From assembly GCA_963971575.1 (NCBI GenBank), contig OZ020618.1:52032509-52096508 (forward strand): a DNA stretch of 64,000 bases, given 5' to 3'. A program made the position numbers and the translations under genes. The notes beneath the pieces were generated by a model. The model was not told where the DNA came from. It made no database searches and saw only the letters and a program-made list of their open reading frames with translations. The DNA is from Liopterus haemorrhoidalis. Taxonomy: Eukaryota; Arthropoda; Insecta; Coleoptera; Dytiscidae. Positions 11,001 through 21,300 of the stretch are shown piece after piece (the stretch's first letter is position 1; the number at the start of each line of letters is the position of its first letter).

Positions 11001-11959
11001 ACCTGCATGAGCCTTTCTCTCGTCATTACAATATTGCCTGTGCTGCCCGTTAGACAATCTGTATTTAGTCGCTAGACCGTAGTCTAATAAGTATATTTTC
11101 CCACTATCAGATGTGACAGGTACGTCAATAACTTCAGGAGGTTCGTATATTTCAACAATTTCACTATCAGATTCATTATAGTCTACAGGAACGAATTTTC
11201 GTAAGTTGTGATAGCTGTTTTTAAATCTAGATTTGATATTTCTACACTTTCTATGAGGATTGCACTCTCTCTGTTGAATTATTTGGATTTCCGTAAGGCT
11301 ATGTTGCACTTTTTTTTGATTTTGTACCGAGTATAAAATGTTTGAAGCTTTTATATCACAGTGGACATAATCTTTGCTATGGATATATTCTAAAACGTCT
11401 AATAACTGATTGCAAATAACTATGACTGTTTTTAAATTAAATTTATTGTTATTTTTATTTAAAACTTTTTCCAAGTCCTGACTGTATCTTGGTAAAATTA
11501 AAAAACGCAGTCTTTCATTATCTATTTTGTGGGAACCGGAAGCTATGTAATTAGGCATACCAAGAAAATTAACTTTATTGCTGCTTTTCCACTCGTTTAC
11601 TAAAAAAAATATACAATTAGAGACTTTGATTTTTTGGTTAAAAATTGTTACTCACCATTTTCAATCTTTCCTATCCGAAGTAAACAATTGATTTCAACAA
11701 ACAGTGGTCCATTATTGTGGGCTTCTATCTTAACAACGTACGGTGCATCACTTTTAACTGGGCCTTGTAAGTTATCGGAAGCCAGATAAATTTCTCCAAA
11801 TCCTCCATGGCCGATAACTTTTCCTATTTTCCATTGTTTACCTGTGAGATCTGTTAATATTTCCCCGGGAGCTATTTTCTTTGGATCTACATTTCCACCT
11901 CGAGAAATACGTTTTTTCGGTGGTTCTTCAACGAAACTTTCATGGCTCCGTTTACGCAT
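8067..11959 (-). CDS. VRK1: VRK1-type (ballchen/NHK-1) serine/threonine kinase
   Basis: Vaccinia-related kinase of animals; nuclear and chromatin-associated, phosphorylating BAF and histone H2A in family members. Minus-strand exons 11656-11959, 10097-11599 and 8067-8143 join in phase to 627 residues. Seen: basic N-terminus, G-loop IGHGGFGEIY (49-58), VVKIE with Lys77, catalytic loop YVHCDIKASN (179-188), DYGLA (274-278; VRK1 has DYG for DFG), and SLDAHLGAQSRRSDLESLGY in the activation segment. A long basic tail ends RRYGLRG. About 70 extra residues (roughly 193-265, acidic and Ser/Asn-rich near the end) separate the catalytic loop from DYG, where human VRK1 has about 15. The last intron (8144-10096) holds a foldback element, a SINE and a hAT. 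The gene starts 670 bp from B9D2, divergently. Confidence 0.94.
8280..9122. mobile_element. Foldback element with ~185-bp inverted arms around a DUF4817-like ORF
   Basis: 8280-8463 and 8934-9122 are inverted copies of each other, about 90% alike by eye. Both contain TACTTTAATTTTAACCATTT or its complement, and ATAGGGAATC. The middle holds the short ORF at 8623-8829. Beyond the right arm, 9123-9195 contains GAGTTATTCGAGGTGCGGCG and ends ACACCCTGTATA, a terminus often seen in insect elements of this kind. The matching left terminus seems lost. Lies in the last VRK1 intron. Confidence 0.75.
8623..8829 (+). pseudogene. DUF4817-like helix-turn-helix fragment of the foldback element
   Basis: Reads MTDMVLTFGECQINSVRAQQ followed by LYQERY, matching the start of the DUF4817 domain common on insect mobile elements (typically DMVLxYGEAxGNxxxAxRLYQERYPxR). 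After YQERY the match fades, so the frame is a degenerate, shortened copy (68 codons). Confidence 0.6.
9337..9590 (+). repeat. tRNA-derived SINE, plus strand
   Basis: Head GTTGCCGTGGCTCTGTGGTA has a box A-like motif (TGGCTCTGTGG), and GGTTAGAATTCC at 9383-9394 is a damaged box B. The T arm has an extra base, so no cloverleaf forms. The body continues to an A-rich tail (TTAAAAAAAGAAAAC, about 9578-9591). In the last VRK1 intron. Confidence 0.6.
9614..9828. mobile_element. hAT-like MITE (TAGGGTGACCAT ends) with four internal ~37-bp repeats
   Basis: Ends TAGGGTGACCAT and ATGGTCACCCTA are inverted repeats. Inside, a unit like GTGAAGAGCAAAAAAAAGGT followed by CCTCACCTCCCAAATCC is present about four times. 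Target duplication is not clean (GCTATATA against GTCTAATA). The internal unit is also present in a different MITE family (16725, 17654, 61201). Confidence 0.75.
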
Positions 11960-12629
11960 AATTTTCTTTCTAAATTAACATTAATAATTTAATACCTAAC
12001 CTACACAACCAAGTAAATCATAGCTTCAATGGCACATCATTATATATTGTTTTTAATTTTGTAATGTTCTAATGAAAGTTTAATAAAAAAAATATTTGTT
12101 TATTCAAATTTTGTACGTTAAAAAGAGATAACAAACTAACGTAAAACAATAAGGGTGTTATATTAGATACATATTTCAGGAGATAAAGTTATACCAATGA
12201 GTAAATTATTTGATAATATACTTACTGACACATTAGAAATAATATTAAGTTCTCACAGTAGACTAATATTTTATTTTCGTTCACAAACAATTTCACTGAA
12301 GTCTTGCTGCCATTTTAATTTTGAATTGTGGAAGGGATACATTTGTTAAAATGCGCGCCAAGTTTATTTAATTTACGGGTTTAATTTGCAAAACATGCCT
12401 CGGAATACATTCGCTACATAAATTACCTCATATATACAACAATACAACACTTAAAAATAAACATGTCATTTATTTTTGTAAAAAAAAAATTAAAAAACGC
12501 AACAGCTGGAGGGGTAGCAGGTCGTCATAGCAACCATCATCAACAATGCAATCATAACATCTGTGTTGTTTCTACCAATTAATCGGTGTGTCTATTATTA
12601 ACACTTTAATAGTAAAAAATATTAATTTT
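11960..12629. promoter_or_regulatory. Divergent promoter region of VRK1 (-) and B9D2-tectonic (+)
   Basis: 670 bases between the two start codons. No transposon found. An X-box candidate lies on the B9D2 side at 12521-12534. The rest is AT-rich without a clear TATA box. Transcription starts cannot be placed from sequence alone. Confidence 0.6.
12521..12534 (+). promoter_or_regulatory. X-box (RFX site) candidate upstream of B9D2
   Basis: GTCGTCATAGCAAC fits the RFX consensus RYYNYY-N(1-3)-RRNRAC at every constrained position (GTCGTC, spacer AT, AGCAAC). It lies 96 bp before the B9D2 start codon, the usual distance for ciliary genes of flies and worms. The consensus is loose, so a chance match is possible; the ciliary function of both downstream genes raises the odds. 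Confidence 0.55.
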
Positions 12630-13270
12630 ATGGCCGAAGTTCATGTAATCGGGCAAATACTAAGCGCCGAGAATTTCCCACAGCAAAATCTTTTCTGCAA
12701 GTGGAGTATTATCTCAGGTAAAATAGTAATAAGCGGTCGCGGAAAACATTTTCACCACGCTTGTTTTAGGCGAAAATTGGCGAGTGATTTCTGGCAAAAA
12801 CTCCGGACAAACTCAAGTAGATTCCTCCCAATATACAGACGGGTGTAGCTGGGGTTTTCCTTTGGATATTCATTTTGCTACAAAAGGAATACAAGGTATT
12901 TACATTTTTTTAAATAATCCAGACCAGTGGCGTATCAAATCTTTTATACACAGGTTGGCCGAAAATATACATCCAAGTTTTCCATTTGGACTGGCTTGGA
13001 AGAGTTCACATATTTGGATATGGAGTAATAACCATTCCAACTTCATGTGGAATGCACAAATTGGACTGCTTCACTTGGAGGCCCATTGGAAGTTTTAAAG
13101 ACAGAATAACACAGTACTTTTTGGGCGGAGGGTTGCAACTGAAATACCCAGATCTGCTCTTCTCCTCTGTGGAGAGATATAAGCTAAGAACTGAAGCTAT
13201 GGGCATTGTCAAATTCGAGATTGGTGTTATCTTGAGAAATTTTGAAAAATTTGGTGTTGAATACAAATAA
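12630..13270 (+). CDS. B9D2: B9 domain-containing protein 2 (ciliary transition zone, MKS complex)
   Basis: Component of the B9/MKS complex at the ciliary transition zone, where B9D1, B9D2 and MKS1 hold the membrane barrier together. Exons 12630-12717, 12770-12895 and 12954-13270 join in phase to 176 residues (human 175). The match to human B9D2 runs end to end: [102 protein letters not shown]. The B9 (C2-like) domain fills most of the protein. Both introns are tiny (52 and 58 bp). The stop at 13268-13270 is followed after four bases by the tectonic start, so the two very likely share an mRNA. Confidence 0.96.
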
Positions 13271-13274
13271 AAAC

Positions 13275-16200
13275 ATGATTTTAAAAATTTGTATAATATT
13301 TTTGTGGTTCTCAAGTAATAAATGCGACGAATTTTCGGGTGAATTTGAATTATGTGAAGAGAATAACACCTGTAGTACTCATGAAGATATTTTGAACACC
13401 ACTGAAAGCACTTTAGTTTTTCCAACTGAATCAAACAACAATACGGAAATAACAAATACTACAAACAAGGATTATGAGTCAGACTCGGAAAATTGTTTAT
13501 GTGATTTAGAGGTAAAATTTGCATTTTAACTAGTTTTAAAAGTGATAATTTAATATTTTTAGAGAAAATACTGCGATATTAACTGCTGTTGTGACCAGGA
13601 TTGCACCACCAAGCAAAAATTAATATTTTCCTCTTGCGAGACAGGGTTACCTAATGTTTATGACCCGCAATATTGCTACTCCAATGAATATATTTACGTA
13701 AACGGTAGTTTAACGTCTATGGAAAAAGTAAATAAGGAGTTATTTTGTATTTTACGAAGCAACATACCGCCTAGTTTCTTGATACAACTTCAAAAAGTAA
13801 GCAAACACAATTTTAAAATGAAAATGTATTTAATAATTTAATTTCAGCCTATTGGAAGTATTTCTGAAGCTCAGAAATTTATAAAATATTCTAAAAATTG
13901 GCCTGATGTCCAATACACAGAAAATATATTTTTTAATGTTACTGATGTGTTGAAAAAAAGGAACACTTTATGGATTCGTTATAATAATTCTTCAAAAATA
14001 GTCCCATTTTGTAAGTTATTAAAACTTTGCTGGTAACGTAGAGTAATTTAATATTTTTTTAGATTTACCAAAGAGTGTGTTTACGAATGTTTGTTTAAAT
14101 AAAGAACCTGTAAAATTTTTGGATGATTTCAAATCAACTTGCAGCCATATGATCAATGAAGATGTCAGTGAGGCTTTGTTTGCAGAAACATATTTTGATT
14201 TCAAATTGATCGCTTTTAATAGTTCTTTAAATTATACCGTACTACAGAATTTAACAAAGGTAATTTTTAAAATTAATTTTATCTATTTTGCTTTGCCTTT
14301 TTTTCAAATTAAAATCTAAATCTTTTTTTACATTTCTGTCTCTCTTTTGGGCACTGTTTGTCGTAATTTTTTTTCCCACATCCTAAAACGTAGAGAATTG
14401 TTTTAATATTTCGGAATACTGCACATTGCTATTTATTACCCTTTTCAGACTAGAACTTTATAATAAATGAACGGAAAGTCCACCGATGTTTAATTTGCTT
14501 TCACAAGAGGCCGGTTTCTGAAATCTTAGCCGAGTTTAATCTTTTGGTTAGACTTGGTTACAATATAACAATCCTATAAGTATCAATAGCAACAATTTTC
14601 TAACTATTTGGTTATAGTTAATTAAGCTTTCAGAAACTAGCCCTAGATGTTTAAATCTCCGGTGCTACCATTTGCTACGGTAATTTCTTATGTTACCGCA
14701 GGAAATTAATAGTTTTGAACTGTCTGCGCAGGCGCACATTTTGAATAGACCATATTAGTAACTACGTCACAAATTGGAATTCAGTGCTGCCGTCTCGCGG
14801 TTGGATTCCTTTTATTTGAATTTTCTATAATATAAAGTATCTGGACTGTATATATTAGTATATATTTATCAAAAATACATATTTTATGCTCCAAAATTGA
14901 AAATATTTATAAAATTAAGGTAACAAAAGTAATGTCCCATGTATTTTAAACTTCAAAAGGAATCAGCTCTCAGATGGCAGCACATGTATGTGACGACACA
15001 CTAATATGGTCTATTATTATAACACCCGCTATTCACTAGCACAGCCCGCACTTGATCGTAGTACGCCGCTCACCTGCTTAGCGCTCCACTCAATCATAGT
15101 TCACCCGCCACTCACCTGCACAGTGCTGCACTCAATCGTAGTTCACCCGCCGATCACCTGCACAGTGCTGCACTTAATCGTAGTTCACCCGCCGCTCACG
15201 TGAGCAGTGCTGCACTCAATCATAGTTCACCCGCCGCTCACCTGCACAGTGCTGCACTCAATCGTAGTTCACCCGCCGCTCACCTGCTCAACGCTCCGCT
15301 CAATCGTAGTTCACCCGCCGCTCACCTGCTCAACGCTCCGCTCAATCGTAGTTCACCCGCCGCTCACTTGGTCAGCGCTAAACATATAGCATGGTTAGTT
15401 CAACATAATTCCGCTAGATAGAGTCTCTCTTATGACCATTTGCCTATATTACACTTTGTTCACCTACTAAATACCTATGAAACCCTAAATTTTGTAAAAA
15501 TTCACATATCGCTTCAATTTTTATATTTATATTTATTTTCCAGGATTGTCCAAGAAACATATGTATTCCTATCGACATAAATCTCTGCGATGAAAACTTT
15601 TTGAGTTGCGAAAACATTTTCCCAAACGATACCAGATTACAACACAACTGCCAGTTCAGCCTCTACAGCGGTGAACAAGTCTGCACTCAAATTGTTAAAA
15701 AAGTTAAATATATATTTTATCATAACGGCACGCAGGGTTTCACACAAATAAATTTATATTTAAATTTAACAAATACTACATTTTATATAACAGAAAATGA
15801 ACAATTTGAACAAAGTTTTCAAGTTAATTTTTATTGGCACGATTATAAAAATAATTTAGTTTATTTAAAAAGCGGTAATCCGGGATATTTAATCGGGAAA
15901 CCAATATTAATCTCGAATGTTAATTGTTCCACTTTGAATAAAACGGATGATAAAAAATTTGAATTTGTTATCAGCCAAAGAGCAATTGATAATTTTTTAA
16001 TATTACCCGAAAATGTTAACGGTTACTGTAAAATTAATAATGATACTTATAAAATTGTACAATTTGGTTTAAACATCAAATTTAGTTGCAAAGAAAATAT
16101 TTTGTTTAAAAATATAAATAATAATATTTGTTTTGATATACAAAAACAAGTTTTTAATAACTGGGAGATTTTTATGAAAAATAATGAGTCTTTTAAATAC

Positions 16201-16656
16201 GTGGCTGTTTTTGGAAATCCAAACAGACGAAATAAAGAGGACTGGATTGAAATAATGTACAATTTTAACTTGAATGACACTTTTGAAAAAATTTCTGCAG
16301 ATATTTTTGATGATAAAATTATTTGTAAAAATTTAATGAACACTCTAAAAATTAATATACTGTACGCTTATGTTGATTTTGAAAAAACTAAAAATCAAAG
16401 AAAGATTTTAAATATTTTTTATGAATTGAAAACTAGGAATGATTTATATTTTGATGTTGGCGAGTCTTTGGATTTTAAAATGAATACTGAAATTATGTTC
16501 TATGATATTACTGGTCCTAAATTGAGAAAATTTGCTGATCCGCCATCTTTTGAGATCAAGGTACCTAATGATTTTTTTTACCCCTTCATGTCGGGGGCAA
16601 GGGGGAGAATTATAAATTATATTTTATTTGTAGTGATTGTGTTTATATTTTTGTAA
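13275..16656 (+). CDS. tctn: Tectonic (ciliary transition zone protein)
   Basis: Tectonic family proteins act with B9 proteins in the MKS module of the transition zone. Exons 13275-13511, 13563-13796, 13848-14010, 14063-14259 and 15544-16656 join in phase to 647 residues. Seen: N-terminal hydrophobic signal (ILKICIIFLWF), an Asn/Thr-rich stretch with many N-glycosylation sequons, the family Cys motif CLCDLERKYCDINCCCDQDC at 74-93, further Cys-rich segments (SCETGLPNVYDPQYC), and a C-terminal membrane segment (IINYILFVVIVFIFL). The ATG is preceded by B9D2's own stop and is not preceded by a splice acceptor, so translation must start inside the same exon. Intron 4 (14260-15543) holds MITEs and a minisatellite. 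A likely AATAAA lies at 16667. Confidence 0.93.
14505..14650. mobile_element. GCCGGTTTCTGA-type MITE (copy 1)
   Basis: Starts GCCGGTTTCTGAAATCTTAG and ends GCTTTCAGAAACTAGCCC, an inverted pair. The interior (TTGGTTACAATATAACAATC, CAATTTTCTAACTATT) matches 43553-43676 and parts of 31711-32656. No coding. In tectonic intron 4. Confidence 0.75.
14747..15011. mobile_element. GACCATATTAGT-type MITE, 265 bp, TA duplication
   Basis: Ends GACCATATTAGTAACTACGT and ACACTAATATGGTC, flanked by TA on both sides (14745-14746, 15012-15013). A second copy in reverse complement lies at 35390-36516 in a CSDE1 intron, split by insertions. In tectonic intron 4, directly before the minisatellite. Confidence 0.85.
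15032..15390 (+). repeat. Minisatellite, 42-bp unit, about 7 full and 2 partial copies
   Basis: Full units run from 15069 to 15362, each beginning CTCACCTGCACAGTGCTGCA (or a variant) and ending TAGTTCACCCGCCG. Units differ at a few positions; two at 15279-15362 are identical. The array is much richer in G+C than the surroundings. Because 42 is a multiple of three, several frames stay open through the array, but these are not genes. In tectonic intron 4. Confidence 0.95.
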
Positions 16657-16724
16657 CTTGTGTGAAATAAATTATTGTAATGAATTGTTTTTGTTTTTGT
16701 GTCCTATTACCCATAGACTATAAG

Positions 16725-16929
16725 CAGGGGCGCACACAGATTTTTGGCTTGGGGGGGGGTCCAATTATACATAATTTTTATAAACACACGGCAAAATTTC
16801 AATTTTAAGTGAAGAGCAAAAAAAGTCCTCCCTTCTAAATTTTAAGTAAAGAGCAAAAAAAAGGTCCTCACTTCTCACAGTACGGAGGGGGGTCCGGACC
16901 CCTTGGACCCCCCCTTGTGTGCGCCCCTA
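16725..16929. mobile_element. hAT MITE (CAGGGGCGCACACAG ends), 205 bp, 8-bp duplication
   Basis: Starts CAGGGGCGCACACAG and ends CTTGTGTGCGCCCCTA; flanked on both sides by ACTATAAG (16717-16724, 16930-16937), an exact 8-bp duplication as made by hAT transposases. The interior has two copies of the GAAGAGCAAAAAAAGTCCT-type unit. Confidence 0.92.
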
Positions 16930-17108
16930 ACTATAAGGCATCTAAAAATGTTCATTTAAAGGGAGTGTTTCGCCCTAAAACATTTCGTGTCGTGCGTGTA
17001 CAGGGAAAAATTTATAAAAGCTATATAAAAAACTACATATATTTATTTGAAAAATACCGTATCATGACAGGCTTCTGACGCCCCTTTTTGCCAGTAAAGG
17101 CTATAAAT

Positions 17109-17999
17109 AAGGCGACTATACGTGCGAATTTGCCGGGACAGTCCCGAATTTCCGCAATAAGTATTTTAAATTTTTTTCAACTAAAATTAATTTTACAAAA
17201 CGAACTAAAAAAAAATCTGCGGAAAGAATATTTTCCTTGATGCACAGCTTTTGGACAAGTGACAAGACTTAACTTGATGTAGACATATAAAACGCAATAT
17301 TACTGATTAAATTAAATCATAAAGAAAACTGTGCGGATTTTTATAAAATGCTTCAAAGCAAAAAACACCTACTCAAAAAGATCCATAGTTCGGAAAAATA
17401 TAAAAAGTTTTCTACTGAGTAATTTTAATGAATAAAGTTTGAAATGATTAAAAAAAATACTATGATTTTAATAATATAAGTTAATTATCTGTGATTGGAA
17501 ATTTTTATTTATTATAAATTATAATTATTTATTGTATATAATTTGTATTTAAAAAAATGAATTAAACAATTATATTTGAATAATCAACCCTTCCCCCCTC
17601 CCGTCTATGAACTCCCGTCCCGAATTTTGAACTAAAAAATATAGTCACCTTACCAGTGGCGCACCCAGGGGAGAGCCCCCCCCCCCCTAAGAAGGAAGGA
17701 AATAAAAATAAATTAAAAACACACAAACACACTAGAAAATTTTAAAAACAGAGATGAGGATCTTTTTTTAGATCGTCACTTGTATTTTAGAAGTGAGGAC
17801 CTTTTTTTTTAGGTCATCACTTGTATTTTTAAATTGAGGATATTTTTTGTATTAGGTCATCGCTTTGTATTTCCGAAGCGAGGACCTTTTTTTTTAGATC
17901 ATCACTGGAAATTTAGTGTGAACCTTATTCATAATTTAAAAAAGTATGCTTTTCGCCCTCCCCCCCAAAAAAAATTCCTGGGTGCGCCACTGCACCTTA
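17109..17999. mobile_element. hAT element (AAGGCGACTATA ends) with another hAT inserted near its right end
   Basis: Left end AAGGCGACTATA, right end TATAGTCACCTTA, flanked by CTATAAAT on both sides (17101-17108, 18000-18007). Next to the ends are GGGACAGTCCCGAATT and CGTCCCGAATTTTG. The right end is split from its flank by the second hAT at 17654-17992. No transposase frame seen. Confidence 0.85.
17654..17992. mobile_element. hAT MITE (CAGTGGCGCACCCAGG ends), 339 bp, nested
   Basis: Ends CAGTGGCGCACCCAGG and CCTGGGTGCGCCACTG are perfect complements; flanked by CACCTTAC on both sides (17646-17653, 17993-18000). The interior has about four copies of a unit resembling AGAAGTGAGGACCTTTTTTT. Inserted into the end of the hAT at 17109. 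Confidence 0.95.
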
Positions 18000-18325
18000 C
18001 TATAAATCTAAATAGTTTTATATTTGAATGTTTACGCTGGGATATGATATGTTGTGGGATATATTGTGGCTCGGGGTCGATTGGATCGAGCCCTATTATC
18101 CCTGATACAGATCCGCCGCTGTTGATTTAAGACGTGGTAGCGCGGCGCGCCTTGGCGGGGTGTCATTATCAGTGGTGGGCAGAAGACAGAAGGCCGTTAT
18201 CGGGAGAATGGTTATGACAACAGGGCAACGACCATCGCTTTATCTCGCATCACTTCCAGGGACCACCACACACACACGCACACTAGCGGCAACGTCTCGT
18301 CTAACATCCCAATCGAACATCCGAA

Positions 18326-21300
18326 ATGTACAGAGTTTTATTTCTTCTAGTATTATTGGGTAAGCTATTTTATCAAAATAATAAACCCTAAAAACTTGCA
18401 TTAAATGTACGCACTACAATTTCTAAACACAAACTCAATTATAATATAATATTGTTTAATTATTGATATTTTTCCATTGAGTTGTTCTACTGACTTAGTG
18501 CCCGTAATTTTCCAATCTCTTTAAGAATCTTTGTTGATATTTAAATGAATAAAAATAAATTCTGAACTATGAATTTGGTTTGTTATTGTTTGCTTTTACA
18601 TTTTTAAGATTTTGTTAAGTACAACAAAAATATCCTGACTTTTGTTTGATGTCTGAAATTGTGACCAAATTATAGGACCTAGAATTGACATTTGGTATGC
18701 ATATATAGTTCTTTGACCCGGATATAAAAAAATTATCAAGACTTAAAAATGAAATATAATTTAACTACTGAAATGAAAAATAAATATATACATGTACTTG
18801 GTTTGTCGAAATCGTTTTCTTTCTTTTTTGGACGTTGGTGAATCGGGCGTCCCTTTTTTATATTTGGGGGGCCTTTCTTACAAATTTCGCTTTTGAAATT
18901 TTGTTTTTTATTTCCTTAGGACTACTAATCATAAATACGCTTTGTCAAAACTCTTGAACTAAAGAGACGATTTTTGCCAAAGGTGTTTAATTTTTTTTTT
19001 TCGAGATTGTGCAGTTATTCTAACCTTTTTTTTGTAAACAAATAAATTCTGTGTGTTTGGTTACATGAAGTCTGTCTCCTGCTACTTGTTTTGTACGATT
19101 ATATAAAAATGACGCATGAAGGTTTTGGGATGCTTATAAGTAATATAAAAGAAATTTTATTTGATGAGGAAGACAATTCAGAAGAATTTTCCAAACCAGA
19201 AAATATTTTCGAAACAGTGTTTGAATATGTAGAGAGTACTGTTCCAAACATGACTACAAATCAATTTAAAGTACATTTCCACTTGTATCCAGAAAATTTT
19301 GAGTCTTTTTGAGCGTAATTACATGTTCCATCATGAGGTTCATGCCTGTACTATTTATTTTGCAAATGCTGCAGGCATAAATAATGATATCTTGATATTG
19401 TTTTATAGAAATAATAACTTACATTTTTACTGCGAAAAAAACTACTGCACAGATTGCCGCACGATCTGAACTTGTGACGACTGTGCAACACAAACTGCAC
19501 TGCACGATATCTTCGTGCAGCACAGGACACCGATTATTGTTGTTTTTTTAATGAAGTAATGATATTTATGTCAGGATGTGAGCTGAGTACCTGTGATGGT
19601 TGTGACATGGACCAGTGGATGAACGGATGCCGGATATTCAACAGGCAGTGCTCGTGCGGGTACGGCTGCCGGGCCGAGTACCGCTACGAGTCCATGACGG
19701 AGTGCACGGCCGCCCTTAGAGGTAAACATTCACATCATATGAATAGACCCAGCACGCTCTATGCCTTAGCATTGTTTGTTATGAAACCAAGACCCTGCGG
19801 AGACGAAAGGGAGATTTGCCCCGAGGAGTATAACAAGTTGCCTAATTTACATTAATTAATTTTATTCAGCTATTTATGATTGTTTTGTAGTGTTATTTTT
19901 TCTATTTTACCTCTTCATCATCTTTCAATTTTTAGGAATATTGTCGTAAATTGCATTTTAAGAGTTGCGAACTGTATTTCAACCATGTAGTATTTTATAT
20001 ACTAAAAAGTAATCTTTAATTAAAATGTTACATATAAAGTCTGTTCCAAACGGTTAAGCGGAACTAGATTTTGCAATCTAGTTACTTTCATCGTTTAAAT
20101 CATGCTTTTCGGCCGTTTTGTTTAAGCTTTATAAATCATACTTGCAAAAATATTTTTTGGTTAAGGTTAATATCATTTTAAAATGTAATTTTCTTTATAT
20201 TTTGATTTTTTGTGTCATTCTTAATACAAATATCCCATTTATTTATTTTTTTGTCATTAAAATATGTAAGAAAAATAATTAAATTTTGACATATGTCATT
20301 CGTTTCCATGGTTTCATTGTTGAAATTTTAAATTTTGACATTCCAACGTGAAAAATGAAATAACCCAAGCAAGGTTATCCTTTTCGTGATAACCTAAAAG
20401 AACGAAATTCCCATTTAGTTCCGCCTAACCGTTTGAAACAGACTGTACATATAATTTTTTCTTAAAAAAAAAGTATTAGTATTCAGTACTTGGAATACAT
20501 CAGAAAAATATTTTAACCAGCATTGATTATAGATATCCATCTTTATAATTTGTCAGATAAATTTAAATTTATCATGGAGTAAATGATGATATGTCCGTTT
20601 TAAATTTAGAAAGTGTCTGAAGCATTGCTATACAATATGATCGAGAAAAAAAGGTGCCCAGATAGACATGGAATCATTTATTTTTATATTAACAGAAATG
20701 TCCACTTAACATTTTAAATTCAGGGTCTACTAAACTTATTTTTCGATCATATTGTATTTTAAATGTATGTAATTTAGAAACCTACTAATTATCTTAAATA
20801 TATACTAATAAATTCAAGTTAATTAAATATTATTTATGAAATTGATTTTATTAAAATTTGCAGTTTACGGTATTAAAAAAAATATATTTTTACTTTGAAT
20901 TCTTATCGGCAAAACATTGATGTATGCAAACTGTACAACTCCTCGGGGCAACCCCCGTTTCCCCGTCTAAATAGATGTTGGCTTCATAACAATTCGTCCT
21001 CGTTCAGGATCTATGTTATACTATCTCATTGGAGGTAAATCATATCCTCACGGGCCGCGAGCGCACGGGCGGTACAGCAGTGTGTGATGTGTTGCAGGTA
21101 GACGGCTGGACCGGTGCTTCACGCAGCCCTGTCAACACGGCGGCTCCTGCATACAGATAACGCAGACTCCAGGATACAAGTGCAGGTGCGAGGGAACTGG
21201 TTATTACGGCAGAAACTGTGCTAATCGTAAGTTACATTCATTACTCTCTCAGGGCGTCTCTTCTCAAAGTTTTTCATATTTATTTTTAAACTATCCTTTC

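Larger units (their letters stand above)
16657..18325. other. Tectonic to EGF-gene spacer, filled with hAT elements
   Basis: Tectonic 3' UTR (polyadenylation signal near 16667), a hAT MITE at 16725-16929, unassigned sequence 16938-17100, nested hAT elements at 17109-17999, then a short G+C-rich stretch (18130-18325, with GCGGCGCGCC and a CA-rich tract) that probably holds promoter and 5' UTR of the next gene. Confidence 0.65.

Noticed and set aside
10249..11053. Plus-strand frames of 68 and 142 codons
   Set aside because: Opposite strand of the VRK1 kinase exon.
15069..15362. CRISPR-like regular repeats
   Set aside because: Units are head-to-tail with no unique spacers, in a eukaryotic intron: a minisatellite.
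15006..15421. Three overlapping frames of 60-73 codons with periodic HSIVVHPPLT or NRSSPAAH motifs
   Set aside because: They are read from the 42-bp minisatellite, whose length is a multiple of three; they lie in a tectonic intron.
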